The notes under the pieces are model-generated. The model was given only the letters and a program-made list of their open reading frames with translations, was not told the DNA's origin and ran no database searches. From Sinorhizobium sp. A49 (GTDB taxonomy: Bacteria > Pseudomonadota > Alphaproteobacteria > Rhizobiales > Rhizobiaceae): a DNA stretch of 64,000 bases. Position numbers and translations under genes: made by a program. Each line of letters opens with the position of its first letter. Positions within the stretch are counted from its first letter, which is position 1. Where the stretch lies: contig NZ_MUNW01000052.1 in assembly GCF_002002725.1 (NCBI RefSeq), forward strand, positions 1 to 64,000. Direction: 5' to 3'. This document shows positions 9,208 through 18,372 of the stretch, one piece after another.

Positions 9208-10128
9208 TCATCGGTCGATAGCCGGCCCCTCCTCGCCAAGAAGACGGGTGACGAGTGCCCGCAGCCAGCGATGACGCGGATCGCCTTCGCGGCGCCGATG
9301 CCAGATCTGCTCGAAGTCAAACGGTGGAATGGCAAAGGGCGGCTCGAAGACGACGAGCCCCTGGCCATTTGCCTGTGAAAGAATGCGACGCGCCACGGTC
9401 AGGACCAGGTCCGTGCCACGCACCAGGCCCGGTGCAACGCTCCAATGCGGAACCGCAAGGCAGATGCGGCGCGCCTTTCCCGTCGCCGCCAGAGCGAGAT
9501 CGATCTCGTTGCCGGCATCGCCACGCAGCGACACCAGCACATGCGGCAGGGCGAGATAGTCGCCAAGACCCATGGCCGGCGATCCGCCAAGTTGTGAGGC
9601 GTCTGCAAGGCAGGCAAAGCTTTCCGTGAAGAGCAGCGATGACCGGATGCCTTCGCCGTGCGCCGGAAAGACGCCGAGCGCCAGATCGATCTCGCCTTCG
9701 GTCACCTGAGAGGCCATGGCCTCGCGGCTCGCCTGGTTGACGACCAGGTCCACATGCGGTGCCTCGATCCGTAAGGCTGCCATCAACCTCGGCAGCAGCA
9801 CCGCCGCACCATAGTCAGACATCGCCAGCCGGAACACATGCTGCTCCGTCGTCGGGTCGAACCCGGCGGGCGCAAGCAACGACCGCATCCTGCCGATCGC
9901 TTCGGAAAGCTGTGGCGCGATTTCGAGCGCCCGCAAGGTCGGCTCCAGTCGCCCGCCATGCCGCACCAGCAGGGGATCGTCGAAGAGATGGCGCAAGCGT
10001 GCCAGCGCATGGCTGACCGCGGGCTGGCTCTTGTTCAGACGAACGGCGGTGCGCGAAACATGGCGTTCCGACAGAAGCGCATCGAGCACGACAAGCAGGT
10101 TCAGGTCGATTCCGGCCAGATTATTCAT
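9208..10128 (-). CDS. LysR-family transcriptional regulator
   Basis: A 306-residue LysR regulator starting at ATG 10128 (TTG 10131 is the alternative). The N-terminus, LAGIDLNLLVVLDALL, and the helix-turn-helix with NKSQPAVSHALARLR, followed by DDPLLVRHG, are typical of the NodD/SyrM-like branch. The ligand-binding half is complete. It is divergent from the YdcZ-type transporter at 10218, with an 89-bp gap holding a palindromic candidate operator, so it very likely controls that gene. Confidence 0.9.
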   Translation of the reverse strand: MNNLAGIDLNLLVVLDALLSERHVSRTAVRLNKSQPAVSHALARLRHLFDDPLLVRHGGRLEPTLRALEIAPQLSEAIGRMRSLLAPAGFDPTTEQHVFRLAMSDYGAAVLLPRLMAALRIEAPHVDLVVNQASREAMASQVTEGEIDLALGVFPAHGEGIRSSLLFTESFACLADASQLGGSPAMGLGDYLALPHVLVSLRGDAGNEIDLALAATGKARRICLAVPHWSVAPGLVRGTDLVLTVARRILSQANGQGLVVFEPPFAIPPFDFEQIWHRRREGDPRHRWLRALVTRLLGEEGPAIDR

Positions 10129-10151
10129 CAAGTGAATATAGACTGTACAAT

Positions 10152-10172
10152 ATCGGAATTTCCATTCCCGAT
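10152..10172. promoter_or_regulatory. Candidate LysR operator in the divergent promoter
   Basis: The stretch reads ATCGGAAT - TTCC - ATTCCCGAT, an imperfect inverted repeat with outer arms ATCGG (10152-10156) and CCGAT (10168-10172). It lies between the two start codons of a classic LysR-transporter divergent pair and contains T-N11-A spacings. Function is inferred from position. Confidence 0.4.
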
Positions 10173-10217
10173 TTGGATGACGAACTCTGAGGGCGTCAAA
10201 CAGATCGGAAACGCCTC

Positions 10218-10706
10218 ATGCCAAATGCCGCATCCCTCCTCCTCGTCCTCGCCGCCGTCTTTGCCGGGGCGGTCGTGCCGTTCCAGGCCGGCGCAAACGC
10301 CATGCTCGGCCGCCTCATCGGCCACCCGCTATGGGCCACCGTCGTTTCGCTCAGTATCAGTCTTGCCCTCATCGTTCCCCTGATGATCGCCCTTCGCGTG
10401 CCGATGCCCACGCCCGCCGAGACCTTGAAAGGCCCATGGTGGATTTGGATCGGCGGCGCGGCCGGCGTCATCTACATCACGGCCGCGCTACTGCTTGCCC
10501 CGAAACTTGGCGCCGCCAGCTTCATTGTCGCGGTGATTGCCGGACAGATGGCGGTCTCTATCGTCATCGACCACTACGGCCTGATGGGCTTTCCGGAAAA
10601 GCCGGTCAGCGTCGCCCGCCTCATCGGCGTTGGGCTGATCGCGGGCGGCATGGTGATCACCCAGCTCGCAAGCGCCATGCCGGCACTCGCAAGCCAGGCC
10701 CGGTAA
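10218..10706 (+). CDS. YdcZ/DUF606-family DMT transporter
   Basis: A 162-residue integral membrane protein with about five transmembrane helices. It shows the family's opening (VFAGAVVPFQAGANAMLGR), the central GPWWIWIGGAAGVIYI helix pair and a closing GVGLIAGGMVI helix. Proteins of this size are half-size DMT-superfamily carriers that often act in pairs, but here only one copy is present. Control by the divergent LysR gene is likely; the substrate is unknown. Confidence 0.85.
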   Translation: MPNAASLLLVLAAVFAGAVVPFQAGANAMLGRLIGHPLWATVVSLSISLALIVPLMIALRVPMPTPAETLKGPWWIWIGGAAGVIYITAALLLAPKLGAASFIVAVIAGQMAVSIVIDHYGLMGFPEKPVSVARLIGVGLIAGGMVITQLASAMPALASQAR

Positions 10707-10800
10707 CCAGGCACTCCTCCCGCCAGCAACCCTTGTTGACGTCGCCGCAACCGTGGTAACAAACGCACATGTCGACCGAACCACACCTGATGGCCTGACG

Positions 10801-10819
10801 AGCCCCGCAAGGCGGGGCT
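10801..10819 (+). terminator. GC-rich hairpin after the YdcZ-type gene
   Basis: AGCCCCGC (10801-10808) and GCGGGGCT (10812-10819) form an 8-bp stem with a 3-base loop. No T-run follows, so termination is uncertain. A second small inverted repeat (GCCCGTG...CACGGGC) lies near 10840-10860 before the next gene. Confidence 0.45.
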
Positions 10820-10965
10820 TGCTGGAGCGAGCCCAAAGTCGCCCGTGTCTCACGGGCCGGTCTTTCCTGTTCGATTGATCTCCTTCTCCCAGGTCTGCGC
10901 TACGCCCAAGAACCGGCCGACGCGATGATGGTGAACGAGGCAATCGACCGTCATTCGGGCTCACT

Positions 10966-12174
10966 ATGAAATCGCCATCCCTTTGGAAATCTGCCGCCTT
11001 CCGGCGCGTCGGCTGCGCTCTCGCCTTCTATTCCTTCTGCTCGTGGATGCTGGTTGCGGCACTGCCGCTTCTCGTCGCGCAACGGTTCGGCACCGGCGCC
11101 GAACTTGTCGGCAGCCTCGCACTCAGGCTCGGGCCGCGCATCCTGTTTGCCGCGCTGGCCGTCGGGTTGATCCGGCGCGCCGGTCCGCGAACGGCCGTTT
11201 GCGCCGGGCTCGCCGCCACCGCATTGTGCCTTGGTGTGCTTGGCGTCGTCGAGCATGCGGGCACGCTGCAAATCATCGTATTCACCATCGGACTTGCCGA
11301 CACCATAGTCGTTCCGGGGCTTCTGGCGTTGCGTGCCGCTGCCGTGCTCGCCGGCCGCAACATGGAAGCCAACACCACGTTCCAGACGATCGATCGGCTG
11401 GCCAAGCTCTTCGGACCGCCGGCCGCCGGCCTCATGCTGGCAGTCCTTGCCCCCGCCCTCGCCTTCCCGGCGCTGGCCGTCGGCCACCTCGTGGCGGCGA
11501 CCGGGCTCTTCACACGCGCCGGGGCTCCGGAACAAAGCTCCCGTCAGCGTCCGCCGTCTGCTGGATCCGGTCTTTTCCTGGAAGCTGCGGCGACGTTGCG
11601 CGAAAATCCGGTGCTGTGGGCGCTCGTCCTGCCCGCGCTCGGCTACATGATCTCCCTCGGCGCGCTGCAGCCGTTCCTCTTCTGGCTCAATCACGACCAG
11701 TTCGGACTTGGTTCGACGATGTGGACCGTTCTTCTGGCGGCGCAAGGTGCGGGTGCCGTCCTAGGCGCGCTGGTCTCGAACCGCCTGGCGCGAACATTGA
11801 TCGACACACAGTCGCTGCTCACCGCTTATCTCGTCGCGAGCCTTCTGGAAGGAGTAACGACGCTCGTGCTGGTTTTTGCCCCAAACCATGCGCTGGCAAC
11901 CGCGATGCTGATCGTCGGCGGCATACCCGAAATGGTGGCCTTTGCCGCCTATTTCACGATTATCCAGCAGCGGCTGAGCCTTGAGCGCCAGGCAGTCTTC
12001 TATGCGCTGAGCCTGCCATTGATGGACCTGTTCATGGTGGCGGGCGTCCTCACCGGCATGCTGCACAGCGGCGGATGGATGACGCTTCAACAATTCTGGT
12101 TCGTGGCCAGTGCCGCAGCGATCCTGCCCGTTCTTCCGTTCCTTGCCTGCAGATCCACGGGTCGAAGATCGTAA
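10966..12174 (+). CDS. MFS transporter
   Basis: A 402-residue major facilitator protein with 12 predicted membrane helices. It belongs to the MFS_1/MFS_3 type resembling enterobactin or macrolide exporters, judging from the N-terminal AFRRVGCALAFYSFCSWM segment and the NTTFQTIDRLAKLFGPPAAG loop mid-protein. It stands alone with no regulator beside it. Drug or metabolite efflux is plausible, but the substrate is not predictable. Confidence 0.8.
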   Translation: MKSPSLWKSAAFRRVGCALAFYSFCSWMLVAALPLLVAQRFGTGAELVGSLALRLGPRILFAALAVGLIRRAGPRTAVCAGLAATALCLGVLGVVEHAGTLQIIVFTIGLADTIVVPGLLALRAAAVLAGRNMEANTTFQTIDRLAKLFGPPAAGLMLAVLAPALAFPALAVGHLVAATGLFTRAGAPEQSSRQRPPSAGSGLFLEAAATLRENPVLWALVLPALGYMISLGALQPFLFWLNHDQFGLGSTMWTVLLAAQGAGAVLGALVSNRLARTLIDTQSLLTAYLVASLLEGVTTLVLVFAPNHALATAMLIVGGIPEMVAFAAYFTIIQQRLSLERQAVFYALSLPLMDLFMVAGVLTGMLHSGGWMTLQQFWFVASAAAILPVLPFLACRSTGRRS

Positions 12175-12208
12175 GGGCTTGTACGCAAAGCAACATAGCC
12201 CAGAAAAA

Positions 12209-12252
12209 GTATGGCTGGCGGCTGGCGTTATCGCCGTCGCGCAGGCCATACT
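12209..12252. repeat. Long inverted repeat between MFS and aldehyde dehydrogenase genes
   Basis: AGTATGGC (12209-12216) pairs with GCCATACT (12245-12252), and an inner GGCG/CGCC stem sits in the loop. The structure lies 28 bp before the dehydrogenase start, so it could end MFS transcription or affect the dehydrogenase leader. Confidence 0.45.
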
Positions 12253-12279
12253 CCCCCCGGCTGAAATGAGGGGATAGGC

Positions 12280-13758
12280 ATGCGGGACAAGTTGTTCATC
12301 GACGGAAAGTGGGAAAAGCCGCGGCGCGGCGGCACGCTCGACGTCATCGATCCGGCGACGGAGGAGGTCATCCACCGCGCACCGGCTGCCACCTATGACG
12401 ATATCGACCGCGCTGTCAAAGCCGCCCGCATCGCCTTCGACAGCGGCCCATGGCCGAGGCTTTCCGGCACAGAACGGGCCGTCTATCTCCGCGCGATTGC
12501 CGAGAAGATCGAGGAAAGACGCCACGCGCTGGCGCGTCTCGAAGTCACCGACAACGGCAAGCCGCTGCCGGAAGCGCTCTGGGATATCGACGATGCCGCC
12601 GGGTGCTTTCGCTATTATGCCGGGCTTGCCGAAGAACTCGACGCCAACCCGGAGGAAACGATCGCCGTCGGAGACAGCAGGTTTACCGCCCGTGCCATTC
12701 GCGAACCGCTCGGTCTCGTCGGCGCAATCACGCCCTGGAATTATCCGCTGCTGATGGTCTCCTGGAAGGTGGCGCCGGCGCTTGCCGCCGGCTGCACCAT
12801 CGTGCTGAAACCGTCGGAACTGACGCCGCTGACGGCTCTGGAACTCGGCGCGATTGCCGAGGAGATAGAGCTTCCACCCGGCGTTCTCAACATCGTCACC
12901 GGCACCGGCCAGGACGCGGGCCAGCCGCTGACCGAGCATCCGCTGGTCGACAAGCTCGCCTTTACCGGCTCGGTCCCGACGGGCCGCAAGGTGATGATGG
13001 CCGGCGCGCAGGACATCAAGAACATCAGCCTCGAACTCGGCGGCAAATCGCCCTTCCTGGTCTTTGCCGACAGCGATATCGAAAGAGCCGTCGAATGGAT
13101 CATGTTCGGCATCTTCTGGAACCAGGGGCAGGTCTGCTCGGCAACCTCCCGTGTATTGGTCGAGGAGCAGATCTACGACGCCGTCGTCAAAAGGCTGTGC
13201 GAGGAGGCGGCCAAGATCAAGATCGGCAATGGCCTCGACGACGGCACGCTGCTCGGGCCGATCGTTTCCAAGGGACAATATGAGAAGATCCTGACGGCGA
13301 TCGACCGTGCGCGTCAGGACGGCGCGACCATTGCGGCGGGCGGCGGCCGGCCCGCCGGCTTCAACAGCGGCTACTTCATCGAGCCGACGGTTTTGACCGA
13401 CATGAGCGAAGACAGCTATGTCTGGCGCGAGGAAATCTTCGGGCCGGTCGTCTGCGTCAAGCCGTTTGCGGACGAAGCGGATGCGGTGCGCATGGCCAAC
13501 GACAGCCGCTTCGGCCTTGCCGCAGCGGTCATGTCCGCCGACAAGGAGCGGTGCGAGCGTGTCGCCCGGGCGCTTCGCGCCGGCATCGTCTGGGTCAACT
13601 GCTCGCAACCGACCTTCACCGAAGCGCCCTGGGGCGGTTACAAGCAATCGGGCATCGGCCGCGAACTCGGCCGCTGGGGCCTTGCCAACTATCTGGAGAC
13701 CAAGCAGATCACCAGCTTCGACGCCGACGAGCCCTGGGGCTGGTACATCAAGGCATAA
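12280..13758 (+). CDS. NAD(P)-dependent aldehyde dehydrogenase (betaine-aldehyde-dehydrogenase-like)
   Basis: A 492-residue aldehyde dehydrogenase. The catalytic Cys is C286 in NQGQVCSATSR and the general-base Glu is E252 in LELGGKSP. The cofactor region shows GAITPWNYPLLM and KPSELTPLTALE, followed by FTGSVPTGRKVM. C-terminal EAPWGGYKQSGIGRELG is typical of the betaine/gamma-aminobutyraldehyde dehydrogenase group. The reaction is oxidation of an aldehyde to its acid. There is no choline gene beside it, so glycine-betaine synthesis should not be assumed. Confidence 0.9.
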   Translation: MRDKLFIDGKWEKPRRGGTLDVIDPATEEVIHRAPAATYDDIDRAVKAARIAFDSGPWPRLSGTERAVYLRAIAEKIEERRHALARLEVTDNGKPLPEALWDIDDAAGCFRYYAGLAEELDANPEETIAVGDSRFTARAIREPLGLVGAITPWNYPLLMVSWKVAPALAAGCTIVLKPSELTPLTALELGAIAEEIELPPGVLNIVTGTGQDAGQPLTEHPLVDKLAFTGSVPTGRKVMMAGAQDIKNISLELGGKSPFLVFADSDIERAVEWIMFGIFWNQGQVCSATSRVLVEEQIYDAVVKRLCEEAAKIKIGNGLDDGTLLGPIVSKGQYEKILTAIDRARQDGATIAAGGGRPAGFNSGYFIEPTVLTDMSEDSYVWREEIFGPVVCVKPFADEADAVRMANDSRFGLAAAVMSADKERCERVARALRAGIVWVNCSQPTFTEAPWGGYKQSGIGRELGRWGLANYLETKQITSFDADEPWGWYIKA

Positions 13759-13896
13759 GACGTATCGCGGCGAACGGCGCCGACCTGCAAAGGGCGGCGT
13801 CAAATTCCCTTCATGCAGCTATGGAATAAGCCCAGGAGACGGTAGCATCATGCCGCAGGCTGCCGCATTGCGCGATTTGCGCGCTGGAGGGATGCG

Positions 13897-14817
13897 ATGA
13901 ACAGGTCAACAGGCGACTTCGACGGGCAGGATTGGCTGGAGGCGGAACTCGCCGATACACTCGATGAGGATTACGAACTCGAGCTTTCCGAACCGGCGCT
14001 TTCGGAAGAGATCCGCAAGATCTACCGCAAGAACCACCCGCCATCGCTGCCGCGCATCGACTACTTTCGCGCGCTGATCGCGCTGCAATCCGAGCTGATC
14101 AAGCTGCAGGATTGGGTCGTGCACCACAAGGAGAAGGTCGTGGTGATCTTCGAAGGGCGCGATTCTGCCGGCAAGGGCGGCGTGATCAAGCGCATTACCC
14201 AGCGGCTCAATCCGCGTGTCGTTCGGGTCGCAGCACTGCCCGCCCCGTCGGACCGCGAAAAGACGCAGTGGTATTTCCAGCGCTACGTGCCGCACCTGCC
14301 GGCCGGCGGCGAGATCGTGCTGTTCGACCGCTCCTGGTACAACCGCTCCGGCGTCGAGCGTGTCATGGGCTTTGCCAGCGAAGACCAGGTCGAGCAGTTC
14401 TTCAACGACGTGCCGGAATTCGAGCGTATGCTCGTTCGTTCCGGCATCCGGCTGGTCAAGTACTGGTTCTCGATCACCGACGAGGAACAGCAGATGCGCT
14501 TCCTGGTGCGCATCCACGATCCGCTGAAGCAGTGGAAGCTGTCGCCGATGGACCTGCAGTCGCGCGTGCGCTGGGAAAGCTATACCAAGGCCAAGGAAGA
14601 GACCTTCGCCCGGACCAACATTCCCGAAGCGCCGTGGCACATCGTCGAAGGCAACGACAAGAAGCGGGCGCGGCTGAACTGTATGGATCACTTGCTGCAG
14701 CAGATCCCCTATGAGGATGTACCGCACGAGGAAATCACCTTGCCGGAGCGGGTGTTCAATCCGGACTACGAGCGCAAGGTGCTGCCGCCCGAACTCTACG
14801 TGCCTTCAAAGTATTGA
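13897..14817 (+). CDS. ppk2: Polyphosphate kinase 2 (PPK2)
   Basis: A 306-residue PPK2-family enzyme transferring phosphate between polyphosphate and nucleoside phosphates. Walker A is FEGRDSAGKGG (about 85-95). The lid and Walker B region contains FDRSWYNRSGVERVMGF. The C-terminus carries PWHIVEGNDKKRARLNC, all diagnostic. Length fits the single-domain class I/III enzymes. The start follows a GGAGGG ribosome-binding site. GDP or ADP preference cannot be read reliably. Rhizobia usually carry several PPK2 copies. Confidence 0.93.
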   Translation: MNRSTGDFDGQDWLEAELADTLDEDYELELSEPALSEEIRKIYRKNHPPSLPRIDYFRALIALQSELIKLQDWVVHHKEKVVVIFEGRDSAGKGGVIKRITQRLNPRVVRVAALPAPSDREKTQWYFQRYVPHLPAGGEIVLFDRSWYNRSGVERVMGFASEDQVEQFFNDVPEFERMLVRSGIRLVKYWFSITDEEQQMRFLVRIHDPLKQWKLSPMDLQSRVRWESYTKAKEETFARTNIPEAPWHIVEGNDKKRARLNCMDHLLQQIPYEDVPHEEITLPERVFNPDYERKVLPPELYVPSKY

Positions 14818-14887
14818 GGACGGCGGCGCGCAAGGTCGTCTCTTCAGCCCTTGCGCCCTTGCCAACCCTCCGTGGAAATCGGACAGT

Positions 14888-14909
14888 CCATGAAACGACA
14901 GTTTCATGG
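14888..14909. promoter_or_regulatory. RpiR operator O1 (autoregulatory site)
   Basis: CCATGAAAC (14888-14896) and GTTTCATGG (14901-14909) are perfect 9-bp inverted arms around a 4-bp spacer, overlapping the first possible ATG (14906) of the RpiR gene. The same GAAAC-N4-GTTTC pattern recurs four times before the downstream permease, which strongly suggests it is the RpiR binding site. Confidence 0.7.
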
Positions 14910-15760
14910 AATTGGTTATGAGTCCCAAAGAGCGATCCTTCCTCACCCGCGTTCGTCAGGTTCTGCCGGAGCTTCATCCGGCAGAGCGGCGCCTTGGCGA
15001 CTTTCTTTGTGACTTCCCCGGCGAAGTCGCCAGCTATTCCGCCCAGGAACTGGCGGCACTCGCGCATGTGTCGAAGGCGACGGTATCGCGTTTCATCCAG
15101 CGGCTCGGCTATGATAACTACGAGGAGGCGCGCCGCCATGCGCGCGCCGACAAGCAGACGGGATCACGGCTGTTCCTGGCGACCAGCGCCGATACGGCAG
15201 GCGAACAGTCCGTCACCGCCCATGTAGCCCAAGGCGTCGCCAACATCGAAGCGACCTTCCTGGCAATATCCGAAACCCAGATCAACACGGCGTCCGCCGC
15301 ACTGTTGAAGGCGCGCAAGGTCTGGGTCATCGGCTTTCGCGCCAGCCATTCCTTCGCCACCTATCTGCAATGGCAGCTGACCCAGGTGATCGAGAACATC
15401 GCCGCCATTCCTGGCGGCGGCCAGACGCTCGGCGAACATCTCGTCAGCTTCACGCCCGACGACGTCGTCATCGTCTTCGGCCTGCGCCGCCGCATCGCCT
15501 TGATGGACACGCTCCTCGGACAGGTGGAAAAATCCGGTGCCCGTCTGCTCTACATCACCGACGAAGGCGTGCCCTTCCTCAGCCAGGCCGAGTGGCATTT
15601 CCGCTGCCAGACGCTGGCCCCGGGCCCTCTATTCAACCACGTCTCGGTCATGGCGCTCTGTCATCTCCTGACGACGCGATGCATCGAAACGGCTGGTGTC
15701 GCCGGCCGCAACCGCCTGCGCGGCATCGAAGCCCTGAACGACGCGCTTGAGGAGCTGTGA
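14906..15760 (+). CDS. RpiR-family transcriptional regulator
   Basis: A 284-residue regulator with an N-terminal HTH_6 domain (about 5-80; the recognition region includes ALAHVSKATVSRFIQRLG) and a C-terminal SIS sugar-phosphate-binding domain (about 120-260; WVIGFRASHSFATYLQW and VVIVFGLRRRIALM). The start is either ATG 14906, inside the operator, or ATG 14918; starting inside the operator would imply tight autorepression. It lies upstream of an MFS permease and a racemase-like gene. Many RpiR proteins sense sugar phosphates, but with these neighbours the effector could differ. Confidence 0.9.
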   Translation: MELVMSPKERSFLTRVRQVLPELHPAERRLGDFLCDFPGEVASYSAQELAALAHVSKATVSRFIQRLGYDNYEEARRHARADKQTGSRLFLATSADTAGEQSVTAHVAQGVANIEATFLAISETQINTASAALLKARKVWVIGFRASHSFATYLQWQLTQVIENIAAIPGGGQTLGEHLVSFTPDDVVIVFGLRRRIALMDTLLGQVEKSGARLLYITDEGVPFLSQAEWHFRCQTLAPGPLFNHVSVMALCHLLTTRCIETAGVAGRNRLRGIEALNDALEEL

Positions 15761-16088
15761 TCGTTGTTTAGGCATTCACCTGAAACCTCAGTCCATTTTT
15801 CGACCAAGTGAAATCACAGTTTCACCCATGCAATTCCGGCGAATTGCAGCTCATATAATTGATTTCAAAAGAGAAACTGTCGTTTCCCATATTCTGGCAC
15901 GAAATCTGCATTCCACAATGGCATTGCTGTGAAGAAGAATTGTACTGGACAGTACCAGCGCTCGTCAGGCGTGAAACGTCCGGTTCGTCGGCTCCAAAGC
16001 AAAATTTCCTGTATGAAACTAAGGTTTCTTGATATAGCATCATGAAACTAGGTTTTCACGCCAGTTAAGCCATAAAGGGGAACAAACC
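15761..16088 (+). promoter_or_regulatory. Regulatory gap with four more RpiR-type operators
   Basis: This AT-richer gap before the MFS permease holds GTGAAAT-CACA-GTTTCAC (15808-15825) and GAGAAAC-TGTC-GTTTCCC (15871-15888). It also holds TATGAAAC-TAAG-GTTTCTT (16012-16030) and CATGAAAC-TAGG-TTTTCACG (16041-16060). All share a 4-bp spacer and the GAAA/TTTC core of the perfect site at 14888. A degenerate half-site (GTGAAAC) lies at 15971. The last two sites are 59 and 29 bp before the permease start and would overlap its promoter. No gene is visible. Confidence 0.65.
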
Positions 16089-17552
16089 ATGGCAGCGGAA
16101 AATATGGTGCCGTCCGGCAAGTCTTCGCCGGTCATTCGACAATTGGAGACAGCCTTCACCAAGATCGGCGTCACCGGCGCCCACAAGCAGATCATCGCCC
16201 TCGTCTTGATCGGCTGCCTGTTCGACAGTTTCGAGCAGAACACCATCGGCATCGCCGGCCCGATCCTGAAGGAAACCTGGGGCCTCACCGGCACCGATAT
16301 CGGCTTCCTCAACACCATCACCTTCGGCAGTGCCGCCATCGGCCGGCTGCTGTCGGGCATTCTCGGCGATCGCTACGGCCGCCGCGTGATGCTGACGATC
16401 AACCTCCTGCTCTTCACCATCGGCTCGGCCGCCTGTGCGCTGGCGCCGAATTTCGCGACCCTCTGCTTTGCCCGCGCCATCGTCGGTTTCGGCGTCGGCG
16501 GCGAGATCTCCACCGCCGTGACGATGCTGTCGGAATTCTGCTCGCCGAAATTCCGCGGCACGGCAGCCGGCCTCGTCAATGTCGGCGCCGGCGGCTTCGG
16601 CAACTTCCTGGCGCCGGCCTTCGGCCTTCTGATCTTCACGCTCTTCCCCGGCGAAAACAGCTGGCGCTGGTTGTTCGCCGCCTTGGCCCTGCCCGCACTG
16701 CTCGTGGTCTTCTATCGCCGTTTCGTGCCGGAAACGCCACGCTTCCTCGCCTCTCAAGGGAAGATCGACGAGGCCAACAAGGTACTCTCGATCCTCGCCT
16801 CCGGGTCGCTGCGGCCGCGTAACCTCAAGGTTGAGGAATACCTGACCAAGGAGCATCTCCAGGACGAGGAGCCTGCCAAGAGCGACTGGAAGGAGCTTTT
16901 CCGCGCACCGTTCATCGGCCGGACCGTGCCTGTCGCCATCGCGATCCTCATGAGCTACGGCGCGCAACTGTCGGTGCTGACGCTGATGCCGATCATCTTC
17001 GTGTCGATGGGCTACACGCTGCAGGGCAGCCTGCTCTACAGCATGATCATCCAGAGCGGCAGCGTGCTCGGCGCCATCGCCGCCTCGATGTTCGGCTACT
17101 ACTTCCCGCGCAAGAAGGTACTGACAACAGGTGCGATCTTTGCCTGCCTTGCGGCGATTTCGATCGCCTATCTCGGCACCAACATCTACCTCGTCCTGAT
17201 GTTCGGCGCGATCTTCCAGTTCTTCGTGCTGCTTCTCAACACCTCGATCTGGATCTATGCACCCGAACTCTTCCCGACACGCATCCGCGCCTTCGGCGTC
17301 GCCCTCATCCTGGCGACCGGATCGGCAGCAGGCTCCTTCGTGCCGACGATCTCGGGCATGCTGTTCGACACCTATGGCATGGTCGGGGTCTTCGGGCTGG
17401 CAGCCGGAATGTACGCGGTCTTCGCCTTCTGCATCCAGCTCGGCCCCGAGACCTACGGCATGTCGATGGAAGATCTGGACCAGCCGGCGGACGCCGACCT
17501 CGCCAAGGCTGAACCGAACAAGATCAATGTCGGCATGGAAGTCAGAACGTGA
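16089..17552 (+). CDS. MFS permease, sugar/aromatic-acid-type symporter
   Basis: A 487-residue 12-helix MFS carrier. It shows the family's loop 2-3 motif GRLLSGILGDRYGRRVM and the repeated loop near PELFPTRIRAFGVALI, typical of the AAHS/sialate/shikimate group of proton symporters. A GGGG ribosome-binding site precedes it, and four probable RpiR operators lie upstream. It overlaps the racemase-like gene by four bases, so uptake and racemase functions are coupled. The substrate is not predictable. Confidence 0.88.
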   Translation: MAAENMVPSGKSSPVIRQLETAFTKIGVTGAHKQIIALVLIGCLFDSFEQNTIGIAGPILKETWGLTGTDIGFLNTITFGSAAIGRLLSGILGDRYGRRVMLTINLLLFTIGSAACALAPNFATLCFARAIVGFGVGGEISTAVTMLSEFCSPKFRGTAAGLVNVGAGGFGNFLAPAFGLLIFTLFPGENSWRWLFAALALPALLVVFYRRFVPETPRFLASQGKIDEANKVLSILASGSLRPRNLKVEEYLTKEHLQDEEPAKSDWKELFRAPFIGRTVPVAIAILMSYGAQLSVLTLMPIIFVSMGYTLQGSLLYSMIIQSGSVLGAIAASMFGYYFPRKKVLTTGAIFACLAAISIAYLGTNIYLVLMFGAIFQFFVLLLNTSIWIYAPELFPTRIRAFGVALILATGSAAGSFVPTISGMLFDTYGMVGVFGLAAGMYAVFAFCIQLGPETYGMSMEDLDQPADADLAKAEPNKINVGMEVRT

Positions 17553-18208
17553 CCGCACATATCCTGTTGATCAATCCGAACAGCTCGCATGCGACCAGCA
17601 GCATGATGCTCGCCATCGCCGAGCGGGCTGCAACAGGACGCCTGGCCGTGGCAGTCGCCACGGCCAGGCGGAACCCGCAGATGATCGTCACGCCGCAGCA
17701 ACTGACTTCTGCCGCCGACGAAGTCATCGAGATCGGCGCCGCCCATGGCGCCGGTTGCCTCGGGATCATCGTCAGCGCCTTCGGCGACCCGGGCCTGGCC
17801 GACCTCAAGGCCCGGGTCGACATCCCGGTCGTCGGCATCTGCGAGGCATCGATGATCGAAGCGGCGCGGAGCGGTCGCAAGTTCGGCGTCGCAACCACGA
17901 CGCCGGAGCTGATCGAGGCCATCGACGATCGTGCCCGCGACCTCGGCCTTGCCGGCCAATACACCGGCATCCGCTGCACGCCGGGCGATCCGCTCGCCCT
18001 TGCCGGCGATGAAAAGCGGCTGCGGGAAGCGCTTGGCGAAGCGGTCCGGCAATGCATCGAGCTTGACGGCGCCGAGGCCGTCATTATCGGCGGCGGCCCG
18101 CTCGGCCAGGCGGCAGAACAGTTGCAGCCGCATTTTGCCACGCCGATCATCGCGCCCATCCCATCCGCGGTGGAGCGCGTGCTCGACCTGATGCGGGTCA
18201 CCGCCTGA
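17549..18208 (+). CDS. Asp/Glu/hydantoin racemase-superfamily protein
   Basis: A 219-residue protein of the hydantoin/allantoin racemase group (COG4126-like), starting with GTG and overlapping the permease stop. It opens HILLINPNSS, typical of the family, and contains SAFGDPGLADLK and GICEAS. The two cysteines of classical cysteine-pair racemases seem absent: the residue before FGDPGL is Ala (about 77), and the C-terminal LGC-type motif reads IIGGGPLG. Either it uses a different chemistry or it belongs to a non-racemase subgroup. The alignment is from memory. Confidence 0.78.
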   Translation: MTAHILLINPNSSHATSSMMLAIAERAATGRLAVAVATARRNPQMIVTPQQLTSAADEVIEIGAAHGAGCLGIIVSAFGDPGLADLKARVDIPVVGICEASMIEAARSGRKFGVATTTPELIEAIDDRARDLGLAGQYTGIRCTPGDPLALAGDEKRLREALGEAVRQCIELDGAEAVIIGGGPLGQAAEQLQPHFATPIIAPIPSAVERVLDLMRVTA

Positions 18209-18372
18209 CCCGCAATTTCAGCGCGTTCCATCTGCCTGCGGCATCGGGCGACGCTCCCGGTGAAAGCCCGCGCTCGGCTCAAACCGGCAATTGACCTTGT
18301 TGCCCGCAAGGACTCTGTGATATTTTCGGGTGTCCTTATATGCAAAACCGAAGCTGGGGCGGAGGTGGCGCG

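Noticed and set aside
11761-13803. 680-codon minus-strand frame opposite the aldehyde dehydrogenase
   Set aside because: Antisense shadow of the dehydrogenase; no motif or ribosome-binding site.
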